64,000 nt of DNA from Thunnus maccoyii (lineage: Eukaryota > Chordata > Actinopteri > Scombriformes > Scombridae): NCBI RefSeq assembly GCF_910596095.1, contig NC_056544.1, positions 15,609,155-15,673,154 of the forward strand, in the 5' to 3' direction. Below are positions 42,881 to 56,575 of the stretch, piece after piece. The position numbers were made by a program, and so were the translations under genes. The notes beneath the pieces are model-generated. The model saw only the letters and a program-made list of their open reading frames with translations, did no database searches and was not told where the DNA came from. The stretch's first letter is position 1. Every line of letters starts with the position of its first letter.

Positions 42881-45492
42881 AAGCCCTGGAAGTAAATATT
42901 TGTCATGGCACAAAATAAGTTTTATTCCAATTTAAGTCTTTGTTACTCCTCGTTTTAGGTGACACCCCGTACAGGGTGGACGCACGGCAGATCAACCAGA
43001 GAGCCAGTCTGCTGCAGAGATACCTGTGTGATGAGCAGAAAGAGCTTCAGGCCCTTTACGCCCTCCAGGCTCTGATGGTCCACATGGAGCAGCCAGCAAG
43101 TGAGTGTCGTCCTCCTGATCTCCCTGAAGGAGTTAAATGTTAGAGTGAAACATTCAGGGGTTGGACAAAATATCAGATACGTCAAAATACAGCACATCAT
43201 TCTGAGGTTTTGTTGACTGTTGTAGTTGATTTTCATATGCAAAATAGGGTCATTATTGAGACCAGAGTTTATGGTGTTGAATTCATCTTTAACTATAAGT
43301 ATTTCTCTTGAATATTAAGTATTTATCACTAAATAAGCAACAAAGTTAGTTAAACTTTTCTCACCTTTTTCAACACTTCAAAGCAGTGAGAATAAAAAGA
43401 TTAAATTAAAAAGACAGTAGTTTGTTCATGTATGACTCCAAATATAATATAATAATATAAATATAATAATTAGATTGAGAAAATTGGTTTATGGTTTGGT
43501 TCATTTACAACATTCTTAAATATTTAAAAAATACAACAAATCAGACTTTCATTGTTGTATCGGGTGTTTTCATCGTCCACCAACCTTTATCGAGATGGAG
43601 ACGAGGTTGCATCGTCTCATTTCAGAAAGTCTTTCAAGGCCTGAAAGTAAATTTTTGGTGTTGGACGTCCAGATATTAAAATGTTCATCTGTGACAGGTG
43701 AAAAGAATTTTATTTAATGATGTTAATGGGTTTTTTTAAAATCTCTGTTAAGTATCTTTATTTTGCCTTGAAATCTCTCATGAAGTAGTTTTATCAGAGC
43801 TGTCTGAATACTCAGCCTTTGTATTTATCATGGGTGCAAACTTGTCACCTTTCAGCAAAAATTGATGTTTTGAATCCAAAATAGGTGATTTATGTGATTC
43901 ATGTAGCTCTGATGGGGAGAGGCAGTCTAATTTAAAGTAATGAAATGAAAATATATTTCTCATAATAACATAAAAGATCTCTTGTGTTTCGCAATGTCGC
44001 TTCAGCAAAACATCTCTCACTCCCAGTCAGTCATGTTGATGTCTTCAAATGTCATATTTTGTCTGATCAACAGTCCTGAATCCAAATATGTTCTTATTAC
44101 TATCACGTATGACACAAAAAAGCCTAAAATCCTCATATTTGAGAAGCTGCAACAAATACATTGTGGGGCATTTTTCCTTAAAATATTTTTTTCACCAAAA
44201 TAGTTGCCTATTAATTTTTCTTTCAATTGATTAATCATTGCAGCTCTAATTTTTTGTTTTCAGCAGACATACGTAGTGAAAACAAAACACTGTCAGAAAA
44301 TAGTTATAATAGTTGATTATATTCACTGTTAATATCTTTACAACCAATGTGTTGATGATTAAATGTTTACTAGAGCACAAAGCTCTTCATAGATCTAGCC
44401 TCTTAATTTCTCAAAGTGCACCAGATTTTGCATTTAACTTTTAAAATGTACAAAAATTTTCTTCAGGGGTCGCGTACCCCTGAGCCCCCCTAGAGTGTCC
44501 AAGGTCCACCCACCATAGTCTCACAAAATCCTGCCGGGAAACACTGGAACTTTATTGTATAGTTGATGAAATACACTTAAATACAGTTTTGGACCCAAAT
44601 CTGCACCGTCTTGACTGTTACCTTACTGTTGTAGCAGCAAGATTACATTAATCCTAGGGTGAGTTTTATCCTCCATACTGAAATTGTCTATAAATCCACA
44701 TTTTAAAGCTGATAATTTAAACATTTTCCCCCGGGCGGGCATGCCTCGTATCTTTGTATCCTTTTGCACCCCTGATTATAATAAACTGTCATCTCTTCAG
44801 TTGTTGGTGCATCAAGATGTGATTTGACAAAAGGAAGTATTTTGCCATATAGAGCCTGATGGATAGAGGACATTTGAGGACGATAGGATGTAGAAATTTG
44901 AGTTTTAAAAAAATCCATGTAATTACAAGTCCTAATTGACCTCAGTCACATCTGTAGCGTCTCTGATCTGGAATTTTCTGTTCACTATCTGTGATAAGTG
45001 ATTAGCTGTCCAGTTTATCAGTCTGGCTCAAACACAGGACAGAGGAAAATAACTCAACTCTGACTCAGTGATTCTTAATAAGGGAAACTGCAGCCTCACA
45101 ATAATAATAGTTTAATTAACACCTCTGACTCTCCACAGTGTGAACTTTAGAGTTTGTATTTTCAGCAGGTTGTATTTTAATGTGTTCGTGGGTTTTTTTT
45201 TTCTCCTCCCTGCAGCAAACTGTGGTTAAGATCTAATTGTCTACAACAAAACCATCCATTTTTAAATTACTAATCCAGATCAACATTGACCTCTCCTTTT
45301 GTCCCTGCAGACCTGCTGCGGATGTTCTTCGACGCCTTGTACGACGAGGACGTTATTAAAGAGGAGGCCTTTTACAAATGGGAATCCAGCAAAGACCCTG
45401 CAGAGCAAACAGGCAAAGGCGTGGCTTTGAAATCGGTCACCGCCTTCTTCACCTGGCTCCGCGAGGCGGAGGAGGAGTCTGACAAGGAATAA
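26405..45492 (+). CDS. eif4g1: Eukaryotic translation initiation factor 4 gamma 1, complete
   Basis: This is the scaffold of eIF4F, bridging the cap-binding eIF4E, helicase eIF4A, PABP and eIF3. Coding exons: 26405-26479, 26581-26667, 26894-26926, 27625-27645, 27978-28157, 30313-30412, 32621-32772, 33025-33117, 34551-34626, 34717-35670, 35762-35850, 36026-36200, 37040-37173, 37533-37652, 37792-38184, 38450-38596, 38707-38943, 39101-39205, 39428-39724, 39878-39995, 40083-40185, 40299-40636, 40792-40916, 41061-41233, 41345-41470, 41890-41971, 42092-42190, 42335-42475, 42601-42682, 42959-43099, 45311-45492. They sum to 5178 nt (1725 aa). Landmarks: PABP-binding segment around [16 protein letters not shown] (about 211-235), EQ tract (about 530-565), eIF4E site YDREFLL (692-698), MIF4G (about 830-1060), MA3 (about 1360-1475), W2 with the acidic end [11 protein letters not shown]. 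The start matches the family MNKxPQ. It is slightly longer than the roughly 1600-residue mammalian protein, mostly in exon 10. The 21-nt exon 4 is the least certain. Confidence 0.96.
27625..27645 (+). CDS. eif4g1: Candidate 21-nt microexon of eif4g1
   Basis: The sequence GGTGGATACAGAGCATTACA plus G encodes GGYRALQ. It has an acceptor (gctgaag) with a C/T-rich tract upstream and a donor (CAG|gtaaca). It is in phase 0 with both neighbours, so it can be skipped without a frameshift. It could equally be chance. RNA evidence is needed to decide. Confidence 0.4.
28235..30215. mobile_element. About 2-kb DNA-transposon-like block in eif4g1 intron 5
   Basis: The left end contains 'ttggccagaatataagacag' and the right end contains the approximately inverted 'ggtatcttatattagtatag', similar to the teleost 'attggcccgaatataagac' repeat. 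A second element (29548-30076) is nested inside. No transposase reading frame was seen. Confidence 0.45.
29548..30076. mobile_element. piggyBac-like MITE with TTAA ends
   Basis: The left end reads 'ttaaaggtggagtgcaggac' and the right end 'gttctgcactgcaggtttaa'. They are inverted with about 20 of 24 bases matching, and both are bounded by TTAA, the piggyBac target site. Length is 529 bases with no coding potential. It is nested in the larger repeat block of this intron. Confidence 0.6.
31365..31475 (+). CDS. eif4g1: Candidate in-frame cassette exon of eif4g1, RG-rich
   Basis: This 111-nt stretch follows a strong polypyrimidine tract and 'ttcag' and ends at a consensus donor (CCCCG|gtgagt). 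It is in phase 1 at both ends, matching the flanking exons (30412 and 32621), and is open throughout. It would add 37 residues including [15 protein letters not shown] between 'SAY' and 'GAYYPAQ', upstream of the PABP-binding segment. It is GC-rich in an AT-rich intron, which supports selection. I left it out of the 1725-aa count because its use cannot be judged from DNA. RG-rich segments often bind RNA; that role is inferred. Confidence 0.55.
32078..32138. repeat. Long perfect hairpin in eif4g1 intron 6
   Basis: Two 19-base arms, 32085-32103 (tgcgtgttagcttatgatt) and 32107-32125, are exact reverse complements around a 3-base loop. After a 6-base bulge on one side, a further 7 pairs (cctgcgt with acgcagg) extend the stem to 32078-32138. 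No known element was recognised. Confidence 0.75.
33118..34550 (+). other. eif4g1 intron 8 with repeat and LINE fossil
   Basis: Positions about 33317-33640 match the common teleost repeat beginning 'ttatgcctccgacagcc', with an inner 'ggccggaggcatgatgtttt'. The minus-strand LINE fragment follows at about 33641-33785. The rest shows nothing recognisable. Confidence 0.5.
33641..33785 (-). pseudogene. LINE reverse transcriptase fragment (fossil)
   Basis: Minus-strand translation gives [20 protein letters not shown] followed by a degraded segment ending VKRVDSYKN. This matches the 'WCxxNxLxLNxxKTxE' thumb-side region of non-LTR reverse transcriptases, with the usual 'V.SYKYLG' end. Only about 48 codons remain. 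Confidence 0.65.
35489..35590 (+). repeat. Coding (GAGCAG)n microsatellite, Glu-Gln tract of eIF4G1
   Basis: Imperfect hexamers of gagcag/gaacag encode an alternating EQ run that shades into [11 protein letters not shown] in exon 10. Length variation between alleles is likely, and it stays in frame because the unit is 6 bases. Confidence 0.9.
38239..38317 (+). ncRNA. snord66: C/D box snoRNA SNORD66 in eif4g1 intron 15
   Basis: The intron between exons 37792-38184 and 38450-38596 contains box C ATGATGA (38245-38251), D' CTGA (38281-38284), C' ATGATGG (38291-38297) and box D CTGA (38308-38311). These are closed by a perfect 5-bp stem, gctcc (38239-38243) with ggagc (38313-38317). The antisense element before D', tgccacgtgtctgggcca, matches my memory of vertebrate SNORD66, whose human copy is also in an EIF4G1 intron. 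Family knowledge: it guides 2'-O-methylation of 18S rRNA. It would be released from the spliced intron. Confidence 0.93.
40525..40620 (+). repeat. Tandem GSRDR coding repeat in eif4g1 exon 22
   Basis: About six units of roughly 15 bases (ggaagcagagacagg-like) encode [18 protein letters not shown], just after the conserved VASMTDDRD and before the MA3 domain. The repeat is basic and alternates Arg with Asp and Ser. Confidence 0.85.
41471..41889 (+). other. eif4g1 intron 25: nothing seen
   Basis: This is an AT-rich intron. I looked for C/D boxes and repeat ends and found none. Confidence 0.5.
42842..42879 (+). repeat. Poly(T) run of 38 bases
   Basis: This is an uninterrupted T run in eif4g1 intron 29, preceded by an A-rich stretch at 42821-42831. 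Its length is likely to be inexact in any assembly. Confidence 0.9.
43100..45310 (+). other. eif4g1 last intron (2.2 kb), repeat-rich
   Basis: The last intron is much longer than its neighbours. It holds a partial copy of the 'agggttgcaac' MITE family at about 44010-44250 (ending 'gattaatcattgcagctct'). It also has a C-rich fragment at 44463-44550 (containing 'gcgtacccctgagcccccc') that looks like another dispersed repeat. No gene was seen. Confidence 0.5.
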
Positions 45493-46559
45493 AAAAAAGA
45501 CTGAACTTTAAAAAAGCTGCCGCCCCCCTTTGGCAAGACGGGGGCTTTGCAGGTGGCTTTTGGAGAGTCATGGACAATATTGCCAGAGAAGCAGACTCAA
45601 AAATCAATCCTCAGTGAGGATAAATCTTTATTATTTTTCTTTCTTTGAGGGATGGACTCAGAAAACAATCATTTCTCTCTACCTTCCCTCTCTTGCTTCC
45701 TCATTATTTCCCCACCTGCTTGTCACAGCAAGTGTCCTCATCAAAAATAAACTTGAAAACTGATTCAGCAGGATTGCTTGTTAACGAGGTGTGAAGTATC
45801 CCACGTCACTACGAAACCTTTTTTTTTTTTTTTTCTTTTCTCCCCCACAATAACACAAACCGACAGGCTGCTTTTTTCTTCTTTTTTTTTTTATGGTTCT
45901 AGATAATTATATTGCCTAACATCCTATCTGATCTGCAAGAATAAACCGTGGGGCGTGCGGTGTAGTGGGTTCTCTGATCCGTGGGTATCATCATGCCATA
46001 ACGTATGTTAAATCCAAACACAGCTCTTATGTCTTTGTCCCTTACTGGAGTGTGCAGCATGACTGAAGTGTGTTTCTATAACTGATACCGTGGGCGAAAC
46101 GTTGATGGACAAAAATGTACATTGCTAACTAATCTTAAATAATCATGGGTGGAGTTTTTAAAGCAAAGGTTGTTTATTTTCTCTTCCTGTTTCCGGACAT
46201 GGGACTCACAGAGGACAGAAACACGGAGGGCTGATGTTGACCTTTGACCTTGACTACTAGGGGGTGATCTTAATGCTTCCTCTAAGCCATCCTCTTCCAT
46301 CCCCCAGTAGTGAACCACACTGACTGACTCTTCATCTTTACCTCTTCTGTACTTTAAACCTGAGCTGTCGGAGAGGGAGGGAGAGGGGGCGATCCCTGTA
46401 GAGGACACTTAATGACCCAATCACCGTTAAAACTTGAAATCTACAGAAATTGACTTGATGAAACATATAAAGTTAAAAAAAAAAAAAAAAAACAACACAG
46501 AAATGATCCGAAAGCCTTTTCTACTTAAAGTGGAAACTAATTTCAGGAGCATTCTGTAA

Positions 46560-46562
<3 letters not shown>

Positions 46563-46595
<33 letters not shown>

Positions 46596-46596
46596 T
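46563..46596 (+). repeat. (ATA)n microsatellite in the eif4g1 3' UTR
   Basis: This is a run of about ten 'ata' units between the stop codon and the distal poly(A) signal. Confidence 0.8.
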
Positions 46597-46833
46597 AAAA
46601 AAAAGTTTTTTTTTTTGTTTTATTTTTCAGAAACGATGAATTGCTGATGTAATGCAGTGTTTCCTTTTCCAACAGACACCGCAGTTGTCCAGATGCAGAG
46701 AGGTGCTTTAGATAATCCATTGATTATTAGTTTTATTGGAATTTTGTAAATATTTTTTTTTGCTTTCTTTATTTAAGAAATTATTGCTTCTTTTGCATCG
46801 GAAACTGGAAAGATGAGGTAACGGAACATTGCA

Positions 46834-46839
46834 AATAAA
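46834..46839 (+). terminator. eif4g1 distal poly(A) signal
   Basis: AATAAA lies 1.3 kb after the eif4g1 stop codon. An earlier AATAAA at about 45747-45752 could serve a short 3' UTR form. Alternative polyadenylation is therefore possible. Confidence 0.6.
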
Positions 46840-46859
46840 GGACTTATTAAGTTGCTGTG

Positions 46860-48200
46860 CAGAGTTTTGCATCAAGTGTTTGAACCGTGTTCGATGTTCT
46901 CACGATTTTTATCGTCGTGTGTCGTCAACGGGTTTCATTCGGGACTCAACACTGGACTGGTTTCCGCGCTAATACTGATCTTTTTAAAGCTGAAACAGTC
47001 GCTCAATTGACGGTAATATAATTTACAGATGTTTTGACCCATCGATTTAAAATAGTTGCCAATTGGTTACAGCTTGGCAGTTCTGAGGATTTTGTGCTTT
47101 TCTCTGTTATAGATCATTTACAACTGAAAACCTGAAAACCGGACAAGACACCCAATCTGATGACGTCATCTTTGGCTTTTTTACACACCAACATTTTAAA
47201 CACCAAAGGAATAATGGTGAACAGAGAAAATCAGCAGATTAATACACAAAGAAAATAATTGTTAGTTGCATTTCTACTGATTTTTAATGAGCAGACTGTG
47301 TATCGGACATGATGTCACCAACATCTTACATTAAAATAACTCCTCGTAGTGCCATACACAGATTTTAAAGTTGGGGGGGGGGGGGGGAGCACTGGTATGA
47401 GAGGTTGAGTTACTGGGAGAGAAAAAAGATCTGTGCAGCCGTAACACATACAGCACACTGTACAGCAGCGTTGTCACATTTTGTAAAGCTGCTACTTTTA
47501 TTTGAGAATGAAAGTTCTTGACTTTGAAACGGCTGCTGGCAAAATAATCTCATCACAAGGGCCACTGTTGTTCTGGAGCTTTTGATCGAATTCACATGAT
47601 CCTCCTCAGCAGATGAAGTTGCTCCTTTGTCTTCAGAAGTCTTTCCAGTGCTCAAAAAAAACCAATTTGATTCTGTGACAACTGAGCAACTCCACTTACA
47701 GAGGAAGATCATGGGATTTGATCAAAAACTCTGGGATAGTTACTCAGTGGACTTTGTGGTCAGATTGTTTTGCCAACTATTATTGATTATTGATTTAGGT
47801 GTTGATTTTTGACACATTTTGGGCCCTAATTTTAGGTAAAACAGCACCATTTTAATGTCCATATGATCATATTCAATGATGTCATTTTGTGATGCATATT
47901 CCCAAACACTTTGAGCCACAAACCAACACATACACTGGATCTGAGGTTGTATATCATTTAAATGTCACAAAATCCTGTCATATATTAAATGCAGGCTATA
48001 CATCACTGAACAAATCAGGTCAATTTGCCACTGCACTCTTCTTTTTTTTTCTCACCACCTAATTTTGGGTTTTTTTGTTGATCTCAGACCGCAGTCATTT
48101 CCATCATGTGTCCTGTTGAATGTGTTCACACAGGATTGCGGATGAGTGGCTTTAAAAATATAAAAGATCACAAATAAATCAGCTGCAGTGGTTTCCAGGA
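46860..48200. other. eif4g1-fam131a spacer: no gene seen
   Basis: No gene was recognised. It includes a run of 15 G at 47373-47387 and AT-rich sequence. A GGA-rich run at about 48238-48270 precedes the CpG-richer putative fam131a promoter. Confidence 0.5.
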
Positions 48201-48523
48201 CTGAAGCTGTTACTGTATCTTGATCTTGGCTGCACGGCGAGGAGGAGGAGGAGGAGGAGGAAGGAGGGGGGGATAGATGGGATGTGACACCGCCTTGCGT
48301 TGATGACGCTTGCCATCGGGAGACATTTGGACAGCCTATGTAACCCATATACCGAGCAACAAATGGTGCGCCTGTGCTGGAGACCTAATGCTGGAGTTAG
48401 GAAGATGCTCGCGGCGACTGCGTGGCTTTAATGCTCCACTGCCAAATCTGCAGCACGAGGACGGACCTGAAGCGCGCGGTATATCATCTGTTGATCGGAT
48501 TGGAGACAATTAAGCGCATTATC

Positions 48524-48549
48524 ATGAGCCGCCGCGGCCCGACTTCCAG
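48524..48549 (+). other. Possible fam131a 5' exon end with a uORF
   Basis: In GC-richer sequence, an ATG (48524) opens MSRRGPTS and runs to a consensus donor (ttccag|gtaaga). Splicing straight to the acceptor at 51412 would put TGA directly after the junction, so this ATG cannot be the fam131a start with that splice. It is better read as a leader exon with a short uORF, or as an unrelated chance donor. Confidence 0.3.
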
Positions 48550-49344
48550 GTAAGACACCGGAGTGTCGCTGTGAGGGGAAATAATTGCACAAGCTTCGTC
48601 AGAGCTGTGAAGGTGCTTATAAAAGGCAGAGGGGCACTTGGCAGCCGCGGTGTTTATCCGATGCAGGTATGGAGCTATTGGTATGCAGATGGAGACTTCA
48701 GAGGTTGCCAGGAGACCCGCTGCGTGCTGCGTCCGCGCCTCTTGTGCGTTATTTTCTCCCCCCCTCCCATAATTGCAGGGCTTACAGGCCTGCACCCATC
48801 AATGGCGGGGTGATGTGTTATTCAGCCGTCAGCCTGTCGCTTCTGCACCATTTCCAGAGAAAAAAACAACTCATCAGCACTGCAGCTTCTTCCTTTCATG
48901 CAAGAGGCAAGCTCGGAGCTGCAGGTCTGCGCAGTCACACTGGCTTAACCTCCATCCCACTTGTTGGTCCTATAAGTCACATCTGTGACCCTGGGGGTGT
49001 TAGATGAAGCGATACTCCTGTTAGACACGCTGTTAGTGTCAAAAAGGCGCACCGCAGTCTGCAGGGAGGATACAAAATTATCCAAACAGCTCACGGAAAA
49101 TGATTTAAAGCAACTTCATTACATTTGCAAACGCTGCTGCAGCTGCAGGTCTCATCAGGATAAATGAGGGCTGGCAACCAGCTCGCTGAAATGTGAGGTT
49201 TTTTTTTTTGTTTTTTTTTTAAAAAAGCAACATTACACATTTAACAACTCCAGAGAGGCTAAATCATGTGCAGGTGAAGTGATAAGAGAAAACGGAAATA
49301 TCAAGGGAAACAGACTCATGTCAAACAGACCATAAGGCTTCGTT

Positions 49345-49600
49345 TTTTATCAATTAGTCTAAAAGGGTTAGAAAAATGTCCCTGAGCTCAAGGTGACATC
49401 TTCAAATTGCTCCAAAACACAAAAAATATTCAATTTACAAAGATATAAAACACTGAAAAACATCAAATCTTCCCACTTGAGAAGCTGGAACCAGTGAATG
49501 TTTTGCATATTTGCTTGATAAATGACTGTGTTCATGAATTATTTGTCAAGTGACTAATGAATTAATTGGTTGATGAACTAATTGTTTCAGCACTAAAACA
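49345..49600. mobile_element. MITE of the 'agggttgcaac' family, partial copy 3
   Basis: It ends 'gatgaactaattgtttcagc' and contains the family's inner 'acatcttcaaattg' and 'acttgagaagctgg' segments, shared in diverged form with about 44035-44160. The left end is eroded. Confidence 0.45.
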
Positions 49601-50450
49601 CTTATTCCATCAAAAAGCAATCACGCGTTTAAACCAGATGGCAGGGATGTGACCTACATACTGTATGCTGGTTTCCAGTCTGATGGGAGGTGAGATTGGA
49701 TGGAAAAGAAGAAAAAAAACATTGTATTTCTACATAAATTCACATTCAAGTTTTGCCTTTTTCTTTTGAAATAGTGGAGGGTTTAATCTGGTTGCTAAAA
49801 TGATCCAAAAGTAAAATTACTCTTTGAAAGACATAAAACATGTGGGGACGGATACAAACCAACAAGGTTGAGGAACGTTGGTCTACAGTGTGTAGGATGC
49901 TGCTAACTGGCGTGCATTTTAATATAAAACACATTTTTAACTGTTTCTTATTTTGTCTACGTGATTTATGTCTGTGGTGCTGAAACCCGAGTGTCTGGGT
50001 CTCAGGATGGCACCGCGCGGAACTCCACACGCTGAATATGTGCCGCGTTTATCAGTGTTGAGCATGAGTGACGTCTGCGGAGCTCACAGGTGTGTTTTGT
50101 CGCTGCAGCTTTCCTTCTGAGGAGCGCTTGAACATCACCCGGGCTGTGGGAGCTGTTTGCACCTTCATATCACCACCTCCCCGCCTGCCTGCCTGCCTCT
50201 GACACACATTTACTGTCATTTCTGACTTTATCTTAAGCATGAGCCTCCTCTCTCTTAGCTGCTTTGGGAGCCAAGCTTCTTAAGGATATCTGTCAAGTCA
50301 TGCACGCGCTCAGAGTTTTGTTCAGGCAGCATGTTTTCTGCCTTCCTTCCTTCCTTCCTTAAAAACATGACATATTCCAAATATTTAAGATTAAATTATG
50401 CACGTACATCCAAACCAAAGAGGGCATGTACAGGACTGAAAGTGAGCAAA

Positions 50451-50679
50451 TGTAGAAATAAACAAATATACAGCTTGCACAGTGCAGGGCTCCGTTGTCC
50501 GCTTATTATTTATTGCCCCAAGGTGACGTTTGGAGCACCATTGCTCTTCATCAGACTCAGAGCACCACTGCTCTTCATCAGACTGAGCCTGATGCTTGAA
50601 ATGTCACCTTGGCGCAATAAATAATAAGTGGACAATGGAGCCCTGCAGTGTGCAAGCTGTTTATTTGTTTATTTCTATA
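50451..50679. repeat. 229-bp inverted repeat (fold-back) with inner tandem duplication
   Basis: The left arm (about 50451-50532) and right arm (about 50599-50679) are near-exact reverse complements: 'gcagggctccgttgtccgct' pairs with 'agtggacaatggagccctgc', and 'ccaaggtgac' with 'gtcaccttgg'. The loop holds two copies of a 27-base unit, 50533-50559 and 50560-50586, each containing 'ctcttcatcagact'. It has no coding capacity. It looks like a fold-back transposon remnant or an inverted pair of one repeat. Confidence 0.8.
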
Positions 50680-51041
50680 TTCTTGTACTGCAGGCACAGA
50701 TTTCACTGATGCTCAACATCTGCTAGGTGCAGCCAAACGTGCATTTGTTTTGGACGTGGAGTTAGTTAGTTAGTATCACTTTTAATAGGGATCAACGGCT
50801 TTGAAGTGGCTGGAGCTGCTTACCAGAGCTGGTCACGCGCCATATGTTTGCCCGGTCGCATGGAGACTGTCACCACTGCCCTCGACCCCAACCATTCTAA
50901 CCGGTTTCACCGGCTTACCGTGGCTTTAGCATCTGTGCAGTAAATTTAGGGCATAGCTGTTTGCTCGTCTGCCTGGTGGTTTAAAGCAGTGAAGCCCAAG
51001 CTGTGACTTTTAGTTGTGTTGGTCTGTCACACCGTCTCTGC

Positions 51042-51104
51042 ATGTCCACGATGAGGCCGAGATCCAGGGGTAGAGAAAGAAGGGAGAGACAGAGAGATGA
51101 AGAG
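51042..51104 (+). CDS. Possible alternative fam131a first coding exon
   Basis: An ATG opens 21 codons (MSTMRPRSRGRERRERQRDE and E) ending exactly at a consensus-like donor (GAAGAG|gtagga) in phase 0. This joins in frame to the fam131a exon starting at 51413. The low-complexity Arg/Glu content and lack of known homology make chance plausible. Confidence 0.25.
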
Positions 51105-51412
51105 GTAGGATGGAGTCCTTTTTAAACAGCGTAGATCTCCATTTTAGATGAATCCTTCATTTAGACAGGGAGGTTACAGCGGTGTGTTTGTCCTGTGATG
51201 TGTAGGCTATTTGAATTTGAGCTTTTCTATTAGATGCTATTAGAAGGTTTTTCACACAAATTGGACACAGCAAATATTGGATATTTTTGGGAATACTGAA
51301 ACAGCTCACCACTGCTGGATACAACACACACATGGAGACAAAACAGCTGATTTGCTGTTTTCATGCATTCACACAAACAAGGGTTTTTACTAAAATCTTT
51401 TCTTTCCTGCAG

Positions 51413-54058
<2,646 letters not shown>

Positions 54059-54275
54059 TGTGTTGTCTCATCTTTATGTCTCTTTGAGTCCGTGTTGATT
54101 CTGGATATGACATAATCTATTACGCTTTTACTGTAAACCTTCTCTCCTCCTCCTCCTCCTCTTCTTCTTTCCCTCCTCTGATCATCTCTCCTCCACCTGC
54201 TGCCTTCTGTCTCTCATCCTCCAGGCTTTTCATGTACTGGTGTCGCTCCACCGTTTATCGCTGCTGTAAACAAAA

Positions 54276-54315
54276 CATATATATATATATGTGTATATAT
54301 ATATATATACATATA

Positions 54316-54349
<34 letters not shown>

Positions 54350-54350
54350 T
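54276..54350 (+). repeat. (TA)n microsatellite downstream of fam131a
   Basis: This is an almost pure AT dinucleotide run with a few G and C interruptions, in the presumed fam131a 3' UTR. A second, shorter run lies at about 54531-54560. Confidence 0.9.
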
Positions 54351-56575
54351 GGGAGAGTTCAACCAGAATGTAAAGCTGTTGTTCAAACTGAGTTTTGTAC
54401 ATTTTTGTGAAGAGTCGTGTCACTATTGAATTGGTTTTCTATGGATATTTTGTAGTGTTGTTTTATCCTGGGTCATGCTGTGTCATGTGGGTTGGGCTAT
54501 GTTTGATACTGAATGTCTGAATGTCCTGCATATATATATATAAATATATATATATAAATATGATTTTTTTTGGACAAACGATTCTTTTGTCTTTTATCCG
54601 CCGACACATCAGGAAGAAACACAATCTCTCGACTTATCTTTTCAAGGTGTTTTTCTTTAAATTTAATCATTCACTCATGTACAAAAACATGTTCATGTTC
54701 TCTGAAAAATAACGATGGCTGTTGATTTCAAATGCATAATTCTCCTATGTACATAGCATGTACGTACATATCATCCGTGTATTTTCATATGTACAAAGCA
54801 TATACAGGCCAGTGCCATATAAAGGGAGATACTACAGACTTATTGCTTAACTAGATACGCTGCCAATTAGCTTGTACACTCTCTACATTTAACTCCTTAT
54901 ACGTTATCTTATATGGCGAGCACTAATTCACATTCTATATGCAAACAAAAGTTAAGACGTTAATAAATCGTTGCACAAATGTTCACACAAACAAAAAAGT
55001 GTGCTGCGTGATATCACATAAGATTGAAATATGGCTCAAAAACTTTGCATGAAGCTTAAAATACTTACATCCATTTTGATATTTGACTCGGGTTGTAACA
55101 AGGACTCACACACACTTTTGCTCTACAACAGTTTTTGGACTCATGGGGTATCACTGTGCTTCATAGGGTAGTTACATTTCTCAACATTGCATCGGAGACC
55201 AGGCTGGATTAAAGATACGTTTAACATATCAGGGTGTAAATATCTACAGGCCGCATACATGTGTGCGTATTTAAGTGTGTGTCTGTGTGCTCTGTACAAC
55301 AGCCAGTATCTTCCTCCCATCTGAGCTCAAGTGTTGTTCCTTTATCATGCTAAAAAACACGTTAAAACACAGTAAATTCACATAGCAGATGATATTGAGG
55401 CAGTTCATACATGATGAAATATTCTCTCACACATGAGGAGACTGAAGAGACTATGTTGCCCTTATTGAATCAGCCCCTGTAAAGCCAAACAAGGCTACAT
55501 GTGCAGTAAATTATATTCATGCTAATAATTACAATGTGCTTCACCATTATTTGGAGCCCTGTAGTACTACTAAGCTTGGTGGACCTTTGGAAGCTGCCTT
55601 TGTCACAAGTAATAATGGTAGATCCCAGCTGATAGTGGAGTTTTGGGGCTGATATGGACACTGATATTTGGTAGTAAAATTTAAAGAAAAATACTGCTAA
55701 TGATATGCTGTGACATGTAACCCTGCCAGGACTGCAGAATGTTGTAAACAATGGAGTATGGGCAAACTAATGATGACTTTGTTGGTATTAAATCACCTTT
55801 ACTGCATTATTACTGTAAATTTATTGCATATCAGCCGACATATAAACCAACACCTCTATATATCTTTAATAATAAAGGTCCTTAATTCTGACCCTCTGTT
55901 ATATTAGTCCAGTGCTTGTGAATAGGTAGTTGTTTGAATTCATATCATTATGTGCTCATTAGAATAATTTTCCATTTCTTTGTTCTTCTGTGCTTTCTTC
56001 TCCCTCGTTCACTCCTTTTATTTTTACCGTCTCATTATGTGTATGTGACTTGTATTTCTCTCCTTGTGATGCCTGGATTCATGTTTACAGGATGTTAGTT
56101 TGGCATGAGACTCAAATGATGTTGGAGAGTCTAGATCGGACTTGAGCATGAAGGGAAAGTGTCAAAAAGTCTCTCTCTCACACACACACATACACACACA
56201 TACACATGTAAACACACATTTAAAGAACAGGGCTGGTGATACTCCATATTTTACTTATTGTTAACAAATCCTATGACAAACTCAAAACAAGCAATGACTC
56301 AGTTCTCCTAACAAAAATTGTCTAATATATCTTATTCCTCTGTTCCATAGACCTCCATTAAAACATAAATGAGCCACACTGTTGCACTGAGTGATATTCC
56401 AACTAATATGGGCATTATACATATGGGCAATATCCCACACACACAGTCCTGGTGCTGTAAATAATAACTAGTGCAACAAATGTGCATTAATTTGCAGCTG
56501 AAAATAGTCCCCAACAAATGCACTACTTCCTCCTGTTTGAGTAACGTTCACTACAAACTACATTGCCCAGCTTTG
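54351..56575. other. fam131a 3' UTR and spacer: no gene seen
   Basis: No coding potential was recognised. An AATAAA at 54962-54967 is a candidate distal signal for fam131a, but no nearer canonical signal was found. A (CA)-rich stretch lies at about 56180-56215. Confidence 0.45.

Noticed and set aside
54232-54429. ORF with repeated Tyr-Ile
   Set aside because: It is a translation of the (TA)n microsatellite.
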